From Polynucleobacter sp. UK-Mo-2m-Kol15 (GTDB taxonomy: Bacteria; Pseudomonadota; Gammaproteobacteria; Burkholderiales; Burkholderiaceae): a stretch of 64,000 bases of DNA. The stretch lies in contig NZ_JACVQC010000001.1 in assembly GCF_018881505.1 (NCBI RefSeq), positions 1,099,927-1,163,926 on the forward strand, given 5' to 3'. Both the position numbers and the translations under genes were made by a program. Positions 52,692 through 62,265 of the stretch are shown piece after piece. Within the stretch, counting starts at the first letter, position 1. Each line of letters begins with the position of its first letter. The notes under the pieces are model-generated. The model was not told where the DNA came from and ran no database searches. It saw only the letters and a list, made by a program, of their open reading frames with translations.

Positions 52692-53270
52692 ATGGAACAT
52701 ACATTACCTCAACTCCCTTACGCATTGGATGCGCTCTCACCATTCATTTCAAAAGAAACGCTTGAGTTTCACTATGGCAAGCATCACCAAACTTATGTTA
52801 CCAATTTAAATAACTTGGTAAAAGGTACAGAGTTTGAGAATGCTTCCCTAGAAGATATTGTTAAAAAATCAGCAGGCGGTGTTTTTAATAACGCAGCTCA
52901 AGTTTGGAACCATACTTTTTACTGGAATAGCATGAAGCCAAATGGCGGCGGTGCTCCAACTGGTCCTTTGGCAGATGCGATCAATGCAAAGTGGGGTTCT
53001 TTTGATAAATTTAAAGAAGAGTTTGCAAAATGTGCGGTAGGTACATTTGGATCAGGCTGGGCTTGGTTGGTTAAGAAGACTGATGGTTCACTTGATCTAG
53101 TTTCAACAAGCAATGCAGCTACGCCATTAACTACCGATGCAAAGCCTTTGATGACTTGTGATGTTTGGGAGCACGCTTATTACATCGATACTCGTAATGC
53201 TCGTCCAAAATATTTGGAAAATTTTTGGAATGTAGTCAACTGGGATTTTGCAAGTAAGAATTTTGCTTAA
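52692..53270 (+). CDS. sodB: Fe superoxide dismutase
   Basis: A 192-residue Fe-type superoxide dismutase, with ligands His27, His74, Asp157 and His161 ([14 protein letters not shown]). The [12 protein letters not shown] and [16 protein letters not shown] stretches favour iron over manganese. AAGGA is upstream of the ATG. Cytoplasmic, no signal peptide. Confidence 0.94.
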   Translation: MEHTLPQLPYALDALSPFISKETLEFHYGKHHQTYVTNLNNLVKGTEFENASLEDIVKKSAGGVFNNAAQVWNHTFYWNSMKPNGGGAPTGPLADAINAKWGSFDKFKEEFAKCAVGTFGSGWAWLVKKTDGSLDLVSTSNAATPLTTDAKPLMTCDVWEHAYYIDTRNARPKYLENFWNVVNWDFASKNFA

Positions 53271-53308
53271 TTCTCGCTGATACATTTATTTTTATCAAGA
53301 GAGCTTTC

Positions 53309-53902
53309 ATGTCATCTATCTTTACATCTTTGGGGCGTACAGTTTTAGCTGGCTTCGTGCTCTTGGTTTTAATTGTTTTGGCTTTGGGTGCAAACTTAGG
53401 CTCAATTGAATTACCATTCTTATTCCGCTGGATCCACATCATGGTTGGTGTGATGTGGGTTGGATTGCTTTGGTATTTTAATTTCGTCCAGATTCCATCG
53501 ATGTCAAAAATTCCAGATGAGCAAAAGCCGGCTATTGGAAAAGTCATCGCACCTACCGCTTTGTTTTGGTTTCGTTGGGCAGCATTATTTACAGTTGTGA
53601 GTGGCGTAGTCTTGGCTGTATTGAATGGCTACGCTCATCAAGCATTTACTTTGCAAGCCCCGTTCCGCGCAATTGGTTTGGGTATGTGGATTGCTTTGGT
53701 GATGGCTTTCAACGTATGGTTCATTATTTGGCCCAATCAAAAACGTGCCTTAGGTATCGTCGCAGTTGGGCCGGATGTCAAAGCGAAGTCTGCACGTGTT
53801 GCCATGTTAACTTCACGATTCAATACGATGCTTTCTGTACCAATGCTGTTTTTGATGGTGGCTCAATCTCACAACTCCACTTGGTTTGTCGTCGTCTCAT
53901 AA
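53309..53902 (+). CDS. Urate hydroxylase PuuD-like membrane protein (membrane part only)
   Basis: A 197-residue membrane protein with about four helices: a start helix, FRWIHIMVGVMWVGLLWYFNFVQIP, FRWAALFTVVSGVVLAVLNGY, and a GMWIALVMAFNVWFIIWPNQKRAL helix. This matches the N-terminal membrane domain of PuuD-type urate oxidases, but the C-terminal cytochrome c domain is absent. Short versions are common and may not oxidise urate. It lies between sodB and a terminator. Confidence 0.75.
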   Translation: MSSIFTSLGRTVLAGFVLLVLIVLALGANLGSIELPFLFRWIHIMVGVMWVGLLWYFNFVQIPSMSKIPDEQKPAIGKVIAPTALFWFRWAALFTVVSGVVLAVLNGYAHQAFTLQAPFRAIGLGMWIALVMAFNVWFIIWPNQKRALGIVAVGPDVKAKSARVAMLTSRFNTMLSVPMLFLMVAQSHNSTWFVVVS

Positions 53903-53923
53903 GCAAGCCCTAACAGAATGTTA

Positions 53924-53948
53924 AAAGGCCCGCTTCGCGGGCCTTTTT
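53924..53948 (+). terminator. Rho-independent terminator
   Basis: AAAGGCCCGC-ttc-GCGGGCCTTT is a perfect 10-base stem followed by more T. It lies after the PuuD-like gene and before the convergent reductase gene, so it may serve both strands. Confidence 0.88.
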
Positions 53949-53986
53949 AATTCATCAAACTACTGACGATCAATGCAAGATGCCTG

Positions 53987-55156
53987 TTATGGCAGTATCG
54001 GCGGTAGTTCTTTGGTGAGTACTGCGCGTTGTGCTGTTGCCGCCCCCAGAAGAGCAAAACCTAATAACTTGCCATCACTCGATTCGAAACGCGCCTCTAG
54101 GCCTCCTTCAATAGGATTGATTTTCCATTCCCCAAGCGCGCCCTTGGCTGGCGGAGAAACAATTGTTGGTAATGCGGGGGTCTTGACCATTACAGGCATG
54201 GCTGGGTAGGTGAGGGTGGTCACTTGTCCTAGTAGGTTTGGCGCTAAAGCGCGTGCTGCCTGCATGATGGGCATGACATAGGGTAGAACCAAGCCATCGA
54301 CCTCAGCACAGTCTCCAATGGCGTACACATTACTGGCGCTAGTCTCAAGCTGACGGTTGACTGTAATGCCAGTTGCCGTTGCAATACCGGCTGCTTTAGC
54401 TAAGTCTAAGCGGGGCTTTAGACCAACGGCTGATAGAAATACATCACTTGTAATGATTGTTCCATTGGCAAGAGTAATTGTGAGTGCGTCACCATTGCGA
54501 TCGATTGACTGTACGGTAGTTGTAAAGTGCCAACGAACACCTGCTTCACTTAACTTGGTTTGAAGTGCCTGGACCGCTGCTTCAGGAAGAAGTCGACCCA
54601 AAGCTTGCGGAGCTAAATCAATCACATCAACCTCATAGGATCCTAAAACCAAATCATTTGCAAACTCGCATCCAATTAGGCCAGCCCCTAGGATGGCAAT
54701 TCGTTTTTTACCTTCAATCGATTTACGAAACTGGGCATATTCTTCAAGGTCATTGACGGTGATGACCTCATTCGCAGCATTACCCTGCAAAGGAAGGCGT
54801 ATCTGATCTGCGCCTAATCCGAGAACTAACTTTCCATAGGAAATGCTTCCTCTAGATGTTGTAATTGTTTGGGCAACAGTATCAATTGCAGTGACAGCTG
54901 CCTCACTCAGAATCGTCATTTCTAGCTGCGTTGCCATCCCTTCTGCATTGGTAGAAACTAGCTGCTCAGCAGACTTATTGCTCGCTAGCGCCGTAGAGAG
55001 CATCGGCTTTGAGTAAAAATAGCCTGGCTCTTTGGTGACCAGCGTAATTGGAATTGTCTTGTCGAGTTTTCGAAGTTCGCGAATGACAGTGTATCCAGCT
55101 AAGCCGCTACCAATGATGACAATTCCTGATGAAGCTGGTTGATTCTGATGATCCAA
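53987..55156 (-). CDS. Rubredoxin reductase-type FAD/NAD(P) oxidoreductase
   Basis: A 389-residue pyridine nucleotide-disulphide-type reductase. FAD motif VIIGSGLAGYTVIRELRKLD is at the N-terminus, NAD motif AILGAGLIGCEFANDL near residue 150, and NVYAIGDCAEVDG near 275. It is the partner that reduces rubredoxin, as the rubredoxin gene is next upstream. Together with rubrerythrin it would form a peroxide-reducing chain. Confidence 0.87.
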   Translation of the reverse strand: MDHQNQPASSGIVIIGSGLAGYTVIRELRKLDKTIPITLVTKEPGYFYSKPMLSTALASNKSAEQLVSTNAEGMATQLEMTILSEAAVTAIDTVAQTITTSRGSISYGKLVLGLGADQIRLPLQGNAANEVITVNDLEEYAQFRKSIEGKKRIAILGAGLIGCEFANDLVLGSYEVDVIDLAPQALGRLLPEAAVQALQTKLSEAGVRWHFTTTVQSIDRNGDALTITLANGTIITSDVFLSAVGLKPRLDLAKAAGIATATGITVNRQLETSASNVYAIGDCAEVDGLVLPYVMPIMQAARALAPNLLGQVTTLTYPAMPVMVKTPALPTIVSPPAKGALGEWKINPIEGGLEARFESSDGKLLGFALLGAATAQRAVLTKELPPILP

Positions 55157-55220
55157 GGCTGGACTCCCTAGTAATGCGATTATGCGATTAGGCTATTAAG
55201 CGATTTATATGTTGCTGAAA

Positions 55221-55388
55221 TTAAGAGACTTGAACCATTTCAAAATCAGATTTAGATACGCCGCAGTCTGGGCACTCCCAATCTTCAGGGACATCAGCCC
55301 AAGCGGTGCCAGCAGGAATACCGTCCTCCGGTAAGCCTTTTGCTTCGTCATAGATAAAACCGCATACGATACATTGCCATGATTTCAT
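55221..55388 (-). CDS. Rubredoxin
   Basis: A 55-residue rubredoxin with the two iron-binding knuckles [10 protein letters not shown] (Cys6, Cys9) and [12 protein letters not shown] (Cys39, Cys42), and the [15 protein letters not shown] core. The ATG has AAGGAAAC upstream. It lies between the reductase and rubrerythrin genes on the same strand and would pass electrons from one to the other. Confidence 0.93.
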   Translation of the reverse strand: MKSWQCIVCGFIYDEAKGLPEDGIPAGTAWADVPEDWECPDCGVSKSDFEMVQVS

Positions 55389-55451
55389 GATGTTTCCTTA
55401 ATAGATAATTTGATCAGTTTAAATTTATTTCCATTTTATTTCTGAGTCTAC

Positions 55452-55943
55452 TCAGACTGCAGCAAATGCTTGTGCTTTTTCGAGAGCCTGCTTATAGTGA
55501 TTTGCATGACGCTCCTCTACCTTAGCTAGGGCTGCAAAACGCTTCGCTGCTTTTACTAGCATCGCTTCAAATTGCTCTGCATGCTCTTTTGACTCAGCAA
55601 TTTGCTCATCAATTTCTGCTACTGCCGCCGCATTACCTTCGTCTATGGCTGTTTTACGAAAGCTTGGGTACATTTCTGTGTATTCATAAGTTTCACCTTC
55701 GATTGCAATCTCTAAGGCTCGAGCTGGGCTGATTGTATTGGCGGGGTAGAGTAAGTCGAGGTGGCCGAAGGCATGCATGAGCTCTTGATCTGCCGTAGCC
55801 TCAAAGATCTCAGCGGTTTCTACATCGCCGACTACACGTGCTAATTTTGCAAAATAGCGATACTTAACGTGCGCCATGGATTCACCTGCAAATGCAGATT
55901 CCAAGTTTTGGATAGTTTTAATTTCTGGACGGGCCATTTTCAT
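55452..55943 (-). CDS. Rubrerythrin without rubredoxin domain
   Basis: A 163-residue ferritin-like diiron protein with helices carrying ESMAHVKYRYFAKLA, ADQELMHAFGH, EGETYEYTEMYPSF and EERHANHYKQAL, the carboxylate/His ligands of a rubrerythrin. The C-terminal rubredoxin domain is missing; the separate rubredoxin gene downstream replaces it. Reduces hydrogen peroxide in the cytoplasm. A Fur-box-like sequence lies about 80 bases upstream. Confidence 0.88.
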   Translation of the reverse strand: MKMARPEIKTIQNLESAFAGESMAHVKYRYFAKLARVVGDVETAEIFEATADQELMHAFGHLDLLYPANTISPARALEIAIEGETYEYTEMYPSFRKTAIDEGNAAAVAEIDEQIAESKEHAEQFEAMLVKAAKRFAALAKVEERHANHYKQALEKAQAFAAV

Positions 55944-56025
55944 TCCTTTGTGTTTTGATTGGTAAGAGGCGTTTAAGCGCCATGGAATGAATTCTGGACC
56001 CCTGATGATAATCAGTCCAGTAAAT

Positions 56026-56044
56026 AATAATGATATTAGTTATC
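56026..56044. promoter_or_regulatory. Fur-box-like sequence in the rubrerythrin/ene-reductase gap
   Basis: The 19-base stretch AATAATGATATTAGTTATC agrees at 15 of 19 positions with the classical Fur consensus. It lies 82 bases before the rubrerythrin start and 167 before the old yellow enzyme gene. Peroxide/iron control of rubrerythrin would fit. AT-rich DNA gives such matches by chance, so confidence is limited. Confidence 0.35.
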
Positions 56045-56210
56045 CAATAAATCGATTATAAAGACTTTTCTACTTTATCTTTGCACTACTTTTGGCTGGA
56101 GGAGGAATGCGGGAGAGGTTTGCATCAATATTGGGTGTAAGACAGCAAGAAGGGATCATACTTGCTACAGTTCAAATTCAATTATTCATCAGTAAATAAG
56201 AAAGAGTCTC

Positions 56211-57311
56211 ATGTCTGGAAAAGAAATCATGTTTACCCCTATCAAGCTCGGCGCTATTGAATTAAAGAACCGTCTTGTAATGGCGCCACTCACCAGAATG
56301 CGCGCTATCGATGGGGATGTACCAAATCCTCTGGCAAAAACATATTACGAGCAAAGAGCAAGTGCCGGTCTGATCATTAGCGAGGCTACGCAGATTTCGC
56401 CAATTGGAAAAGGCTATCCAGGAACTCCTGGGATTTATTCTGCTGAGCAAACTGCAGCCTGGAAAGAGGTTGTCAGCGCAGTGCACGCAAAGGGTGGAAA
56501 AATAGTTGCTCAGTTATGGCATGTAGGTCGCATCTCCCACTCCTCTTTGCATCCAGAGGAGGCTGCTCCAGAAGCGCCGTCGGCAGTAACGCCCGCCGGT
56601 CAAACTTATGGTGCCGATTGGAAACTCCATGACTATGAAACTCCGAAAGCCATGACCACTCAGGATATTGCCCGCCTTTTAAAGGATTTTGAATTGGCTG
56701 CTGGTAATGCAAAGGCGGCAGGTTTTGATGGTGTTGAAATTCATTCTGCTAATGGTTATTTGCTAGACCAATTTTTACAAGATAAAACCAATCAACGAAG
56801 CGATGAATATGGCGGCTCTATTGAAAATCGAATTCGCTTATTGGGTCAGGTTATTGAGTCTGTTGCTAAGATCTACTCAAGTGATCGAATTGGTGTACGT
56901 TTGTCGCCATATGGCAGCTTTAATGATATCGCTGATAGCGATCCAGTCGTACTATTTAATGCGCTTATTCAAAAACTAAATGGCTATGAGCTCTCTTATG
57001 TGCATATGATTGAGCCGCGCTCCACAAGTGCTGGTGGTGATGATCAGGTTAACTCCGGGGCTCCAATTACCTCCGAGATTTTCCGGTCAGCATACAAAGG
57101 TCAATTTATTAGCGCTGGTGGATACGATCAAGCAATGGGGGAGGCCGTTCTCGAGGCTGGCTTGGCAGATGCAGTCGCTTATGGACGTTTGTATATCTCT
57201 AATCCAGATTTAGCTGAGCGCTTCCAGAAGGGCGCAACTCTCAATGCCTATAACCGTGCTACGTTCTACGGCGGGGGAGAAGTGGGGTATACCGACTACC
57301 CAACACTATAA
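56211..57311 (+). CDS. Old yellow enzyme family ene-reductase
   Basis: A 366-residue FMN TIM-barrel protein of the NemA/alkene reductase class. LKNRLVMAPLTRMRA starts it; QLWHVGRISHSS, GVEIHSANGYLLDQFLQDKTNQRSDEYGGS (residues ~176-205) and the later GRLYISNPDLAERF are typical. It reduces activated C=C bonds or nitro compounds with NAD(P)H. The start at 56211 has the alternative MFTPIKLG at 56229. Confidence 0.9.
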   Translation: MSGKEIMFTPIKLGAIELKNRLVMAPLTRMRAIDGDVPNPLAKTYYEQRASAGLIISEATQISPIGKGYPGTPGIYSAEQTAAWKEVVSAVHAKGGKIVAQLWHVGRISHSSLHPEEAAPEAPSAVTPAGQTYGADWKLHDYETPKAMTTQDIARLLKDFELAAGNAKAAGFDGVEIHSANGYLLDQFLQDKTNQRSDEYGGSIENRIRLLGQVIESVAKIYSSDRIGVRLSPYGSFNDIADSDPVVLFNALIQKLNGYELSYVHMIEPRSTSAGGDDQVNSGAPITSEIFRSAYKGQFISAGGYDQAMGEAVLEAGLADAVAYGRLYISNPDLAERFQKGATLNAYNRATFYGGGEVGYTDYPTL

Positions 57312-57380
57312 GCTATAGAAGATTTACAGAGCATTGATCTAGAAAAATTCCCTAAGGACCTCTATCGAAAGATGGGGGTC

Positions 57381-57557
57381 TTATTTTTTATCTTCCGGAT
57401 CCTTTAGGAGGCCGTAGTGATTTGCAATCAGTAGCATGGCAATAGATGCTAAACCCATGGCAAAGAACTGCCATTGGTTTAGCATTGCTGTGCCGATCAC
57501 GGTCATGAGGATGGTCCAACCAATTGCCATTTTGGCTTTTTTACTTAAGGGTTTCAT
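57381..57557 (-). CDS. Small two-helix membrane protein, 58 residues
   Basis: A 58-residue frame: basic start (MKPLSKKAKM), then two hydrophobic segments (AIGWTILMTVIGTAML and FFAMGLASIAMLLIA), ending in a charged tail. It lies 22 bases after the 63-residue gene on the same strand, so likely the end of the lactate dehydrogenase/DUF4239 operon. No family recognised. Membrane role is inferred from hydropathy. Confidence 0.6.
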   Translation of the reverse strand: MKPLSKKAKMAIGWTILMTVIGTAMLNQWQFFAMGLASIAMLLIANHYGLLKDPEDKK

Positions 57558-57579
57558 ATATCAGAATTGAAGTGAAAAA

Positions 57580-57771
57580 TTATCGAACGGTAATTCTAGC
57601 TTTAGCACTGAGCTCGCTTGGTGGGCCGCGTTTATCTAGCTGAGAGAGTCTGAGCGCTTCTTGCTCAAAATCAATTTGCGCTGGATGAAACTCCAGATTA
57701 CCAAGATGGATGACATAAGTCCACACGAGCTCGCGACCTCTATCTTTGTATACATCTACAACACGCTTCAT
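57580..57771 (-). CDS. Hypothetical protein, 63 residues
   Basis: A small basic/polar protein (MKRVVDVYKDRGRELVW start, SAKARITVR end) with no membrane segment. Its ATG overlaps the stop of the DUF4239 gene by four bases, which supports that it is real and cotranslated. No family was recognised. Confidence 0.55.
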   Translation of the reverse strand: MKRVVDVYKDRGRELVWTYVIHLGNLEFHPAQIDFEQEALRLSQLDKRGPPSELSAKARITVR

Positions 57772-58568
57772 TTGTTGAGGCCTATGGTGGGTAAGGAGTT
57801 GTTTACTGAGCTGATACTTTGCTTTAAATCAATCAAATTTCGGGGATCAATACGAATAACACCACCACGAGGGCTATCTATGTCTGCAATCAAAAAGAAA
57901 GCGATTGCGATCATTGTTGGAAAAATCATGAAGAGACCAACATTGTGTTTAAAGTTTCGCGCACCAAAACCTACTAATATATTGGCGCCAACTGCGATTG
58001 CCGCCATTAGCCACCAAGCGGCAGTCGGGATACGATTCCACCAGGCAGCTTGAGTATAGCCCCGGGCATTAATCACATCATTCATTCCGGATACCACTAG
58101 CGTAATAGGGGGTGTCGGTTGTGTTCGTGCCACAGGGAGTATCTCATTCCACATTGCATTTTCAATAGCCGTAGTGCGCTGTGTAATTTGCTTTGCAGTT
58201 TCCTGATTTTGCTTGGAGTAAAACAAGATACGCTGATCTAAGTATTCATTGAGAAGCTCTTTGATGCTTTCTGCAGTTTTGCTCGGCAGAAGGTCTGCTC
58301 TTAAGAATTCAGTGCCAATGGCATTTGCCTCGGCCTCCTCATAGGTCTGCCTTAAGTCATATCGAGCTATCGCCATTGAGAAGGTAAAGCCAATGATCAA
58401 GCCCAGCAAGGTCAGTGTTGCTGACTGAATAATGCCGAGGTCCGCTGAGGTCTCAGTATCTTTGGTGCGGTACTTACTCAGCACTGCACTGCCAAACCAT
58501 ACTGAGCCCGAGAGGGCTACAGCAGAAATGACAAATACTAGTTCGGGGTAATTGGCTAAATGTGGAAT
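57768..58568 (-). CDS. DUF4239 (bestrophin-like) membrane protein, probably ATT start
   Basis: A DUF4239-type membrane protein, with the family block QSATLTLLGLIIGFTFSMAIARYDLR and EAEANAIGTEFLRADLLP, and two C-terminal helices. The first ATG/GTG/TTG in frame is GTG at 58484, but that would cut off the N-terminal helix typical for the family. The frame continues upstream through ELVFVISAVALSGSVWFGSAVL to an ATT at 58566-58568, one base after the lldD stop and nine bases after AGGAA, so an ATT start is preferred. The product would be 266 residues; the conservative GTG start gives 238. Confidence 0.7.
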   Translation of the reverse strand: MPHLANYPELVFVISAVALSGSVWFGSAVLSKYRTKDTETSADLGIIQSATLTLLGLIIGFTFSMAIARYDLRQTYEEAEANAIGTEFLRADLLPSKTAESIKELLNEYLDQRILFYSKQNQETAKQITQRTTAIENAMWNEILPVARTQPTPPITLVVSGMNDVINARGYTQAAWWNRIPTAAWWLMAAIAVGANILVGFGARNFKHNVGLFMIFPTMIAIAFFLIADIDSPRGGVIRIDPRNLIDLKQSISSVNNSLPTIGLNK

Positions 58569-58569
58569 A

Positions 58570-59715
58570 TTAAAAGGTTCCTGGATATAAGATATCTTTA
58601 GTTACATTATGAATATCGCGATGACCTGTAAACGCCATCGTGATATCTAATTCATTGTGGATAATTTCGAGGCATTTGGTGACGCCAGCTTCGCCCATGG
58701 CACCCAAGCCATAAAGGAAGGGTCGACCAATTAGCGTACCACGCGCACCGAGTGCCCAGGCCTTCAAAACATCTTGCCCTGAGCGAATTCCACCATCCAT
58801 CCAAACCTCAATATCTTTACCTGCAGCATTGACAATACCAGGCAAGGCTTTAATGCTTGAGATGGCGCCATCCAATTGACGGCCACCGTGATTGGAGACA
58901 ATCAAAGCATCGGCGCCAGAGTTGGCGGCAAGGCGAGCATCCTCTTCATCCAAGATGCCTTTGATGATTAACTTTCCGCCCCACAGTTTTTTAATCCACT
59001 CTACATCATCCCAACTTAAGCCTGGATCAAATTGCTCGGCGGTCCAAGAGGAGAGGGAGGACATATTGCCAACGCCAGTAGCATGGCCAACAATATTGCG
59101 AAAGGTTCTACGGGGAGTCATTGCCATACCCATGCACCAACGTGGCTTGGTCATCATGTTGATGATGTTGGTAATGGTGAGCTTAGGGGGTGCAGATAAA
59201 CCATTTTTTAAGTCTTTGTGTCTTTGCCCCAAAATTTGCAAATCTAGGGTGAGGACTAGTGCTGAGCACTTGGCTACTTTCGCGCGCTCAATCAGACGTT
59301 CAATAAAGCCACGGTCTTTCATAACATAGAGCTGAAACCAAAAGGGTTTCGTAGTTCGCTCTGCCACATCTTCAATAGAGCAAATGCTCATGGTAGATAA
59401 GCAGAAGGGAACACCAAATTTTTCAGCCGCGCGGGCAGCGAGAATTTCACCATCGGCATATTGCATGCCAGTTAATCCAGTTGGTGCCAGCGCTACCGGC
59501 ATTGCAACCTCTTGTCCCACCATGGTTGTTTTGGTGGTGCGGTTGGTCATATTCACCGCAACGCGCTGACGCAGTTTGATCTTCTGAAAATCGGATTCAT
59601 TAGCTCGATAGGTGGATTCGGTCCATGACCCAGAGTCTGCGTAGTCATAGAACATCTTCGGGGTGCGCTTTTGATGTAAAACTCGTAAATCTTCAATATT
59701 GGTGATGATTGTCAC
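58570..59715 (-). CDS. lldD: FMN-dependent L-lactate dehydrogenase
   Basis: A 381-residue 2-hydroxy-acid oxidase-family enzyme that oxidises L-lactate to pyruvate at the membrane. FYDYADSGSWTE, PVALAPTGLTGMQYADGE, FQLYVMKDR and LIVSNHGGRQLDGA with the catalytic His all match LldD. The GTG at 59715 (VTIITNIEDLR), with AAAGGGG just upstream, is preferred to the TTG at 59739 that opens the frame. It is probably followed in the operon by the DUF4239 protein and two small genes. Confidence 0.9.
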   Translation of the reverse strand: MTIITNIEDLRVLHQKRTPKMFYDYADSGSWTESTYRANESDFQKIKLRQRVAVNMTNRTTKTTMVGQEVAMPVALAPTGLTGMQYADGEILAARAAEKFGVPFCLSTMSICSIEDVAERTTKPFWFQLYVMKDRGFIERLIERAKVAKCSALVLTLDLQILGQRHKDLKNGLSAPPKLTITNIINMMTKPRWCMGMAMTPRRTFRNIVGHATGVGNMSSLSSWTAEQFDPGLSWDDVEWIKKLWGGKLIIKGILDEEDARLAANSGADALIVSNHGGRQLDGAISSIKALPGIVNAAGKDIEVWMDGGIRSGQDVLKAWALGARGTLIGRPFLYGLGAMGEAGVTKCLEIIHNELDITMAFTGHRDIHNVTKDILYPGTF

Positions 59716-59863
59716 TAAAACCCCTTTGTATGTTGCCAATGCTGGATCACTGGCACTGATTTAAGCTATATCTTAGCAATACCCGACATTTGTTTCTACA
59801 ATGCCAAGGCAAAACCCATTTTGGTCATCGAAATGACCCATTTACCCACTCAAATACTCCTGA

Positions 59864-60787
59864 ATGCCTCATTTACCACTGTCGACCGTTTTTTACTTAT
59901 CGCTAGCAACAATCCTTTGGGCTGGTAATGCGATAGCCGGACAGGCATTGGTGGGGAGCATTTCCCCGATAACCTTAAGTGCAGTTCGTTGGGGTTTGGC
60001 TGCCCTCATGCTGCTTCCCTTAGGGTGGAGGATTTTGAGGCCGGGTAGTGCGCTTTGGCATCACAAAACGCGCTTCTTAGTTTTGGGGCTTTTGGGGGTG
60101 GGTAGCTATAACGCTCTACTGTATCTAGCCTTGCAAACTTCCACGGCTATTAATGTGACCCTCATTGGGGCTAGCATGCCAATTTGGATGCTTTTAATTG
60201 GTGCTCTTTTTTTCAAGGTGAAACCACGATTCTTGCAGTTGGTAGGCGCGATTATTTCCTTATTCGGGGTCACTATTGTTTTAACGCGTGGAGAACCCAC
60301 CAGCTTGCTGAGTATGGATGCGGTGATGGGTGATTTGCTCATTATGTTGGCCACCATTTTGTGGGCCTTCTACAGCTGGATGATTAGCCATCCTGGTAAG
60401 AGTCCTGAGCGGCAGTGGCCATGGGCCGAGTTTTTAATGGCACAGGTGCTCATTGGGTTCCTGTGGACGATGTTATTTGAGGGGGCAGAGATTGCCGCCG
60501 GCCATGCATTCATCGTTCTAAATTACTGGACTGCAGGTTTAATAGTATTTACCGCAATCGGCCCATCCTTGGTGGCTTATCGCTGTTGGGGTCTTGGCGT
60601 TAGTGAATCTGGGCCAACCATTGCGGCATTTTTTGCCAACTTAATCCCACTATTCACCGCTCTATTGTCGACAGCTATGCTTGGGGACTCCCCAAAACTG
60701 TTTCACGGCCTTGCCTTTATGTTGATTGTCGGTGGAATTATCACTTCCTCTATGAGGCCTAAGCGGTCCCTAAATCGATATTCTTGA
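59864..60787 (+). CDS. EamA/DMT-family transporter
   Basis: A 307-residue membrane protein with ten helices in two EamA repeats (ILWAGNAIAGQAL and ATILWAFYSWMIS mark the repeat starts). Drug/metabolite exporters of this class carry amino acids, nucleosides or other metabolites; the cargo cannot be read from sequence. It precedes tcuA by 62 bases on the same strand. Confidence 0.87.
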   Translation: MPHLPLSTVFYLSLATILWAGNAIAGQALVGSISPITLSAVRWGLAALMLLPLGWRILRPGSALWHHKTRFLVLGLLGVGSYNALLYLALQTSTAINVTLIGASMPIWMLLIGALFFKVKPRFLQLVGAIISLFGVTIVLTRGEPTSLLSMDAVMGDLLIMLATILWAFYSWMISHPGKSPERQWPWAEFLMAQVLIGFLWTMLFEGAEIAAGHAFIVLNYWTAGLIVFTAIGPSLVAYRCWGLGVSESGPTIAAFFANLIPLFTALLSTAMLGDSPKLFHGLAFMLIVGGIITSSMRPKRSLNRYS

Positions 60788-60849
60788 CCTCTGTCTAGGT
60801 AGAAATCTTAAAAAAACGGTACATTTAGTGTTTCCCAATTCGTTGAGTC

Positions 60850-62265
60850 ATGATTATGGTTGATGTTCTTGTCATTGGTGGCGGAAATGCTGCACTTTGC
60901 GCCGCTTTGGTTGCCAGGGAAGCTGGCGCAAGTGTTCTGCTTCTTGAGGCTGCCCCTAAAGAGTGGCGAGGTGGTAATTCAATTCATACGCGCAATATTC
61001 GCTCGATGCATGATGCTCCTCAGGATGTATTGCTCGAGGCTTATCCCGAGGAAGAGTATTGGCAGGATATGCTGAAGGTTACTGGTGGCTTAACTGATGA
61101 AACCTTAGCCCGTTTTGTGATCCGCGCTACCTCCAATTGTCGAGGATGGATGCAAAAGCATGGGGTGCGTTTTCAACCTTCTCTTTCCGGAACCCTCAAC
61201 CTCTCTAGAACAAATGCATTTTTTATGGGTGGCGGTAAAGCTTTAGTCAACGCCTACTTCCGCAGCGCCGAGCAACTGGGTGTTGAGATTCGGTATAACT
61301 CTCCTGTAGATTCATTGGAAATTAAAGACGGAAAATTTTTGGCTGCTTATGTAGGCGGAAACCGAATTGAGGCGAGGGCATGCGTATTGGCTGCTGGTGG
61401 ATTTGAGTCTAATCGTGAATGGCTCGATGAGGTATGGGGCGAAAATGAGTATGGCGAGCGCCCTGCAAAGAATTTCTTAATCAGGGGAACTCGATTCAAT
61501 AATGGCGTTCTGTTGAGGCAGCTATTAGATATGGGCGCTGACTCTGTTAGTGATGCCTTGCAAGCCCATATGGTCGCCGTTGATGCGCGTGCTCCTTTAT
61601 ATGATGGTGGCATTTGCACTCGAGTCGATTGTGTGTCTTTTGGCATTGTTGTGAATAAACATGCACAACGCTTTTCCGATGAAGGTGAGGATTTCTGGCC
61701 AAAGCGCTATGCATTTTGGGGAAGATTGGTTGCTCATCAACCCAATCAAATTGGATATTGCATTATTGATTCGAAGGTATTAGGGCGCTTTATGCCGCCA
61801 GTATTTCCAGGCGAAAAGGCTGATACGCTTGAGGAGTTAGCTGACAAACTTGGCTTGGATCGTGATGCTTTATTAGCAACGGTTGCTAAGTACAACGCCG
61901 CTTGTAAAGAGGGAACCTTTGACCATACCATCATGGATGATTGCCATACCGAGGGAATAGAGCCAGCAAAATCCCATTGGGCCTTACCAATTAATCAGGG
62001 ACCTTTTTATGGCTACACCTTAAAACCTGGGGTGACCTTTACTTATTTAGGCTTAAAGACTGACGAAACTGCAGCAGTGCGTTTTCAGAATCACGCCAGT
62101 GAAAACTTATTTGTAGCTGGAGAAATGATGGCAGGAAATGTGTTGGGCAAAGGCTATGCTGCCGGAGTAGGGATGGCGATTGGTACGGTGTTTGGAATGG
62201 TGGCTGGTGCTGAAGCTGCAAAATCAGCACTCGGTGAGGAGGTTCAAGAAGATGCAGCTGCTTAA
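60850..62265 (+). CDS. tcuA: FAD-dependent tricarballylate dehydrogenase
   Basis: A 471-residue flavoprotein of the fumarate reductase/succinate dehydrogenase flavin family. The FAD motif [20 protein letters not shown] starts it. It oxidises tricarballylate to cis-aconitate, with TcuB reoxidising the flavin. Length and style match TcuA, and tcuB follows with a 14-base overlap. The start is ATG at 60850 or 60856. No TcuC carrier or TcuR regulator was seen nearby. Confidence 0.88.
   Translation: MIMVDVLVIGGGNAALCAALVAREAGASVLLLEAAPKEWRGGNSIHTRNIRSMHDAPQDVLLEAYPEEEYWQDMLKVTGGLTDETLARFVIRATSNCRGWMQKHGVRFQPSLSGTLNLSRTNAFFMGGGKALVNAYFRSAEQLGVEIRYNSPVDSLEIKDGKFLAAYVGGNRIEARACVLAAGGFESNREWLDEVWGENEYGERPAKNFLIRGTRFNNGVLLRQLLDMGADSVSDALQAHMVAVDARAPLYDGGICTRVDCVSFGIVVNKHAQRFSDEGEDFWPKRYAFWGRLVAHQPNQIGYCIIDSKVLGRFMPPVFPGEKADTLEELADKLGLDRDALLATVAKYNAACKEGTFDHTIMDDCHTEGIEPAKSHWALPINQGPFYGYTLKPGVTFTYLGLKTDETAAVRFQNHASENLFVAGEMMAGNVLGKGYAAGVGMAIGTVFGMVAGAEAAKSALGEEVQEDAAA

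Noticed and set aside
53309..53902. Full urate oxidase (PuuD)
   Set aside because: The cytochrome c domain is missing, so only a PuuD-like membrane part is claimed.
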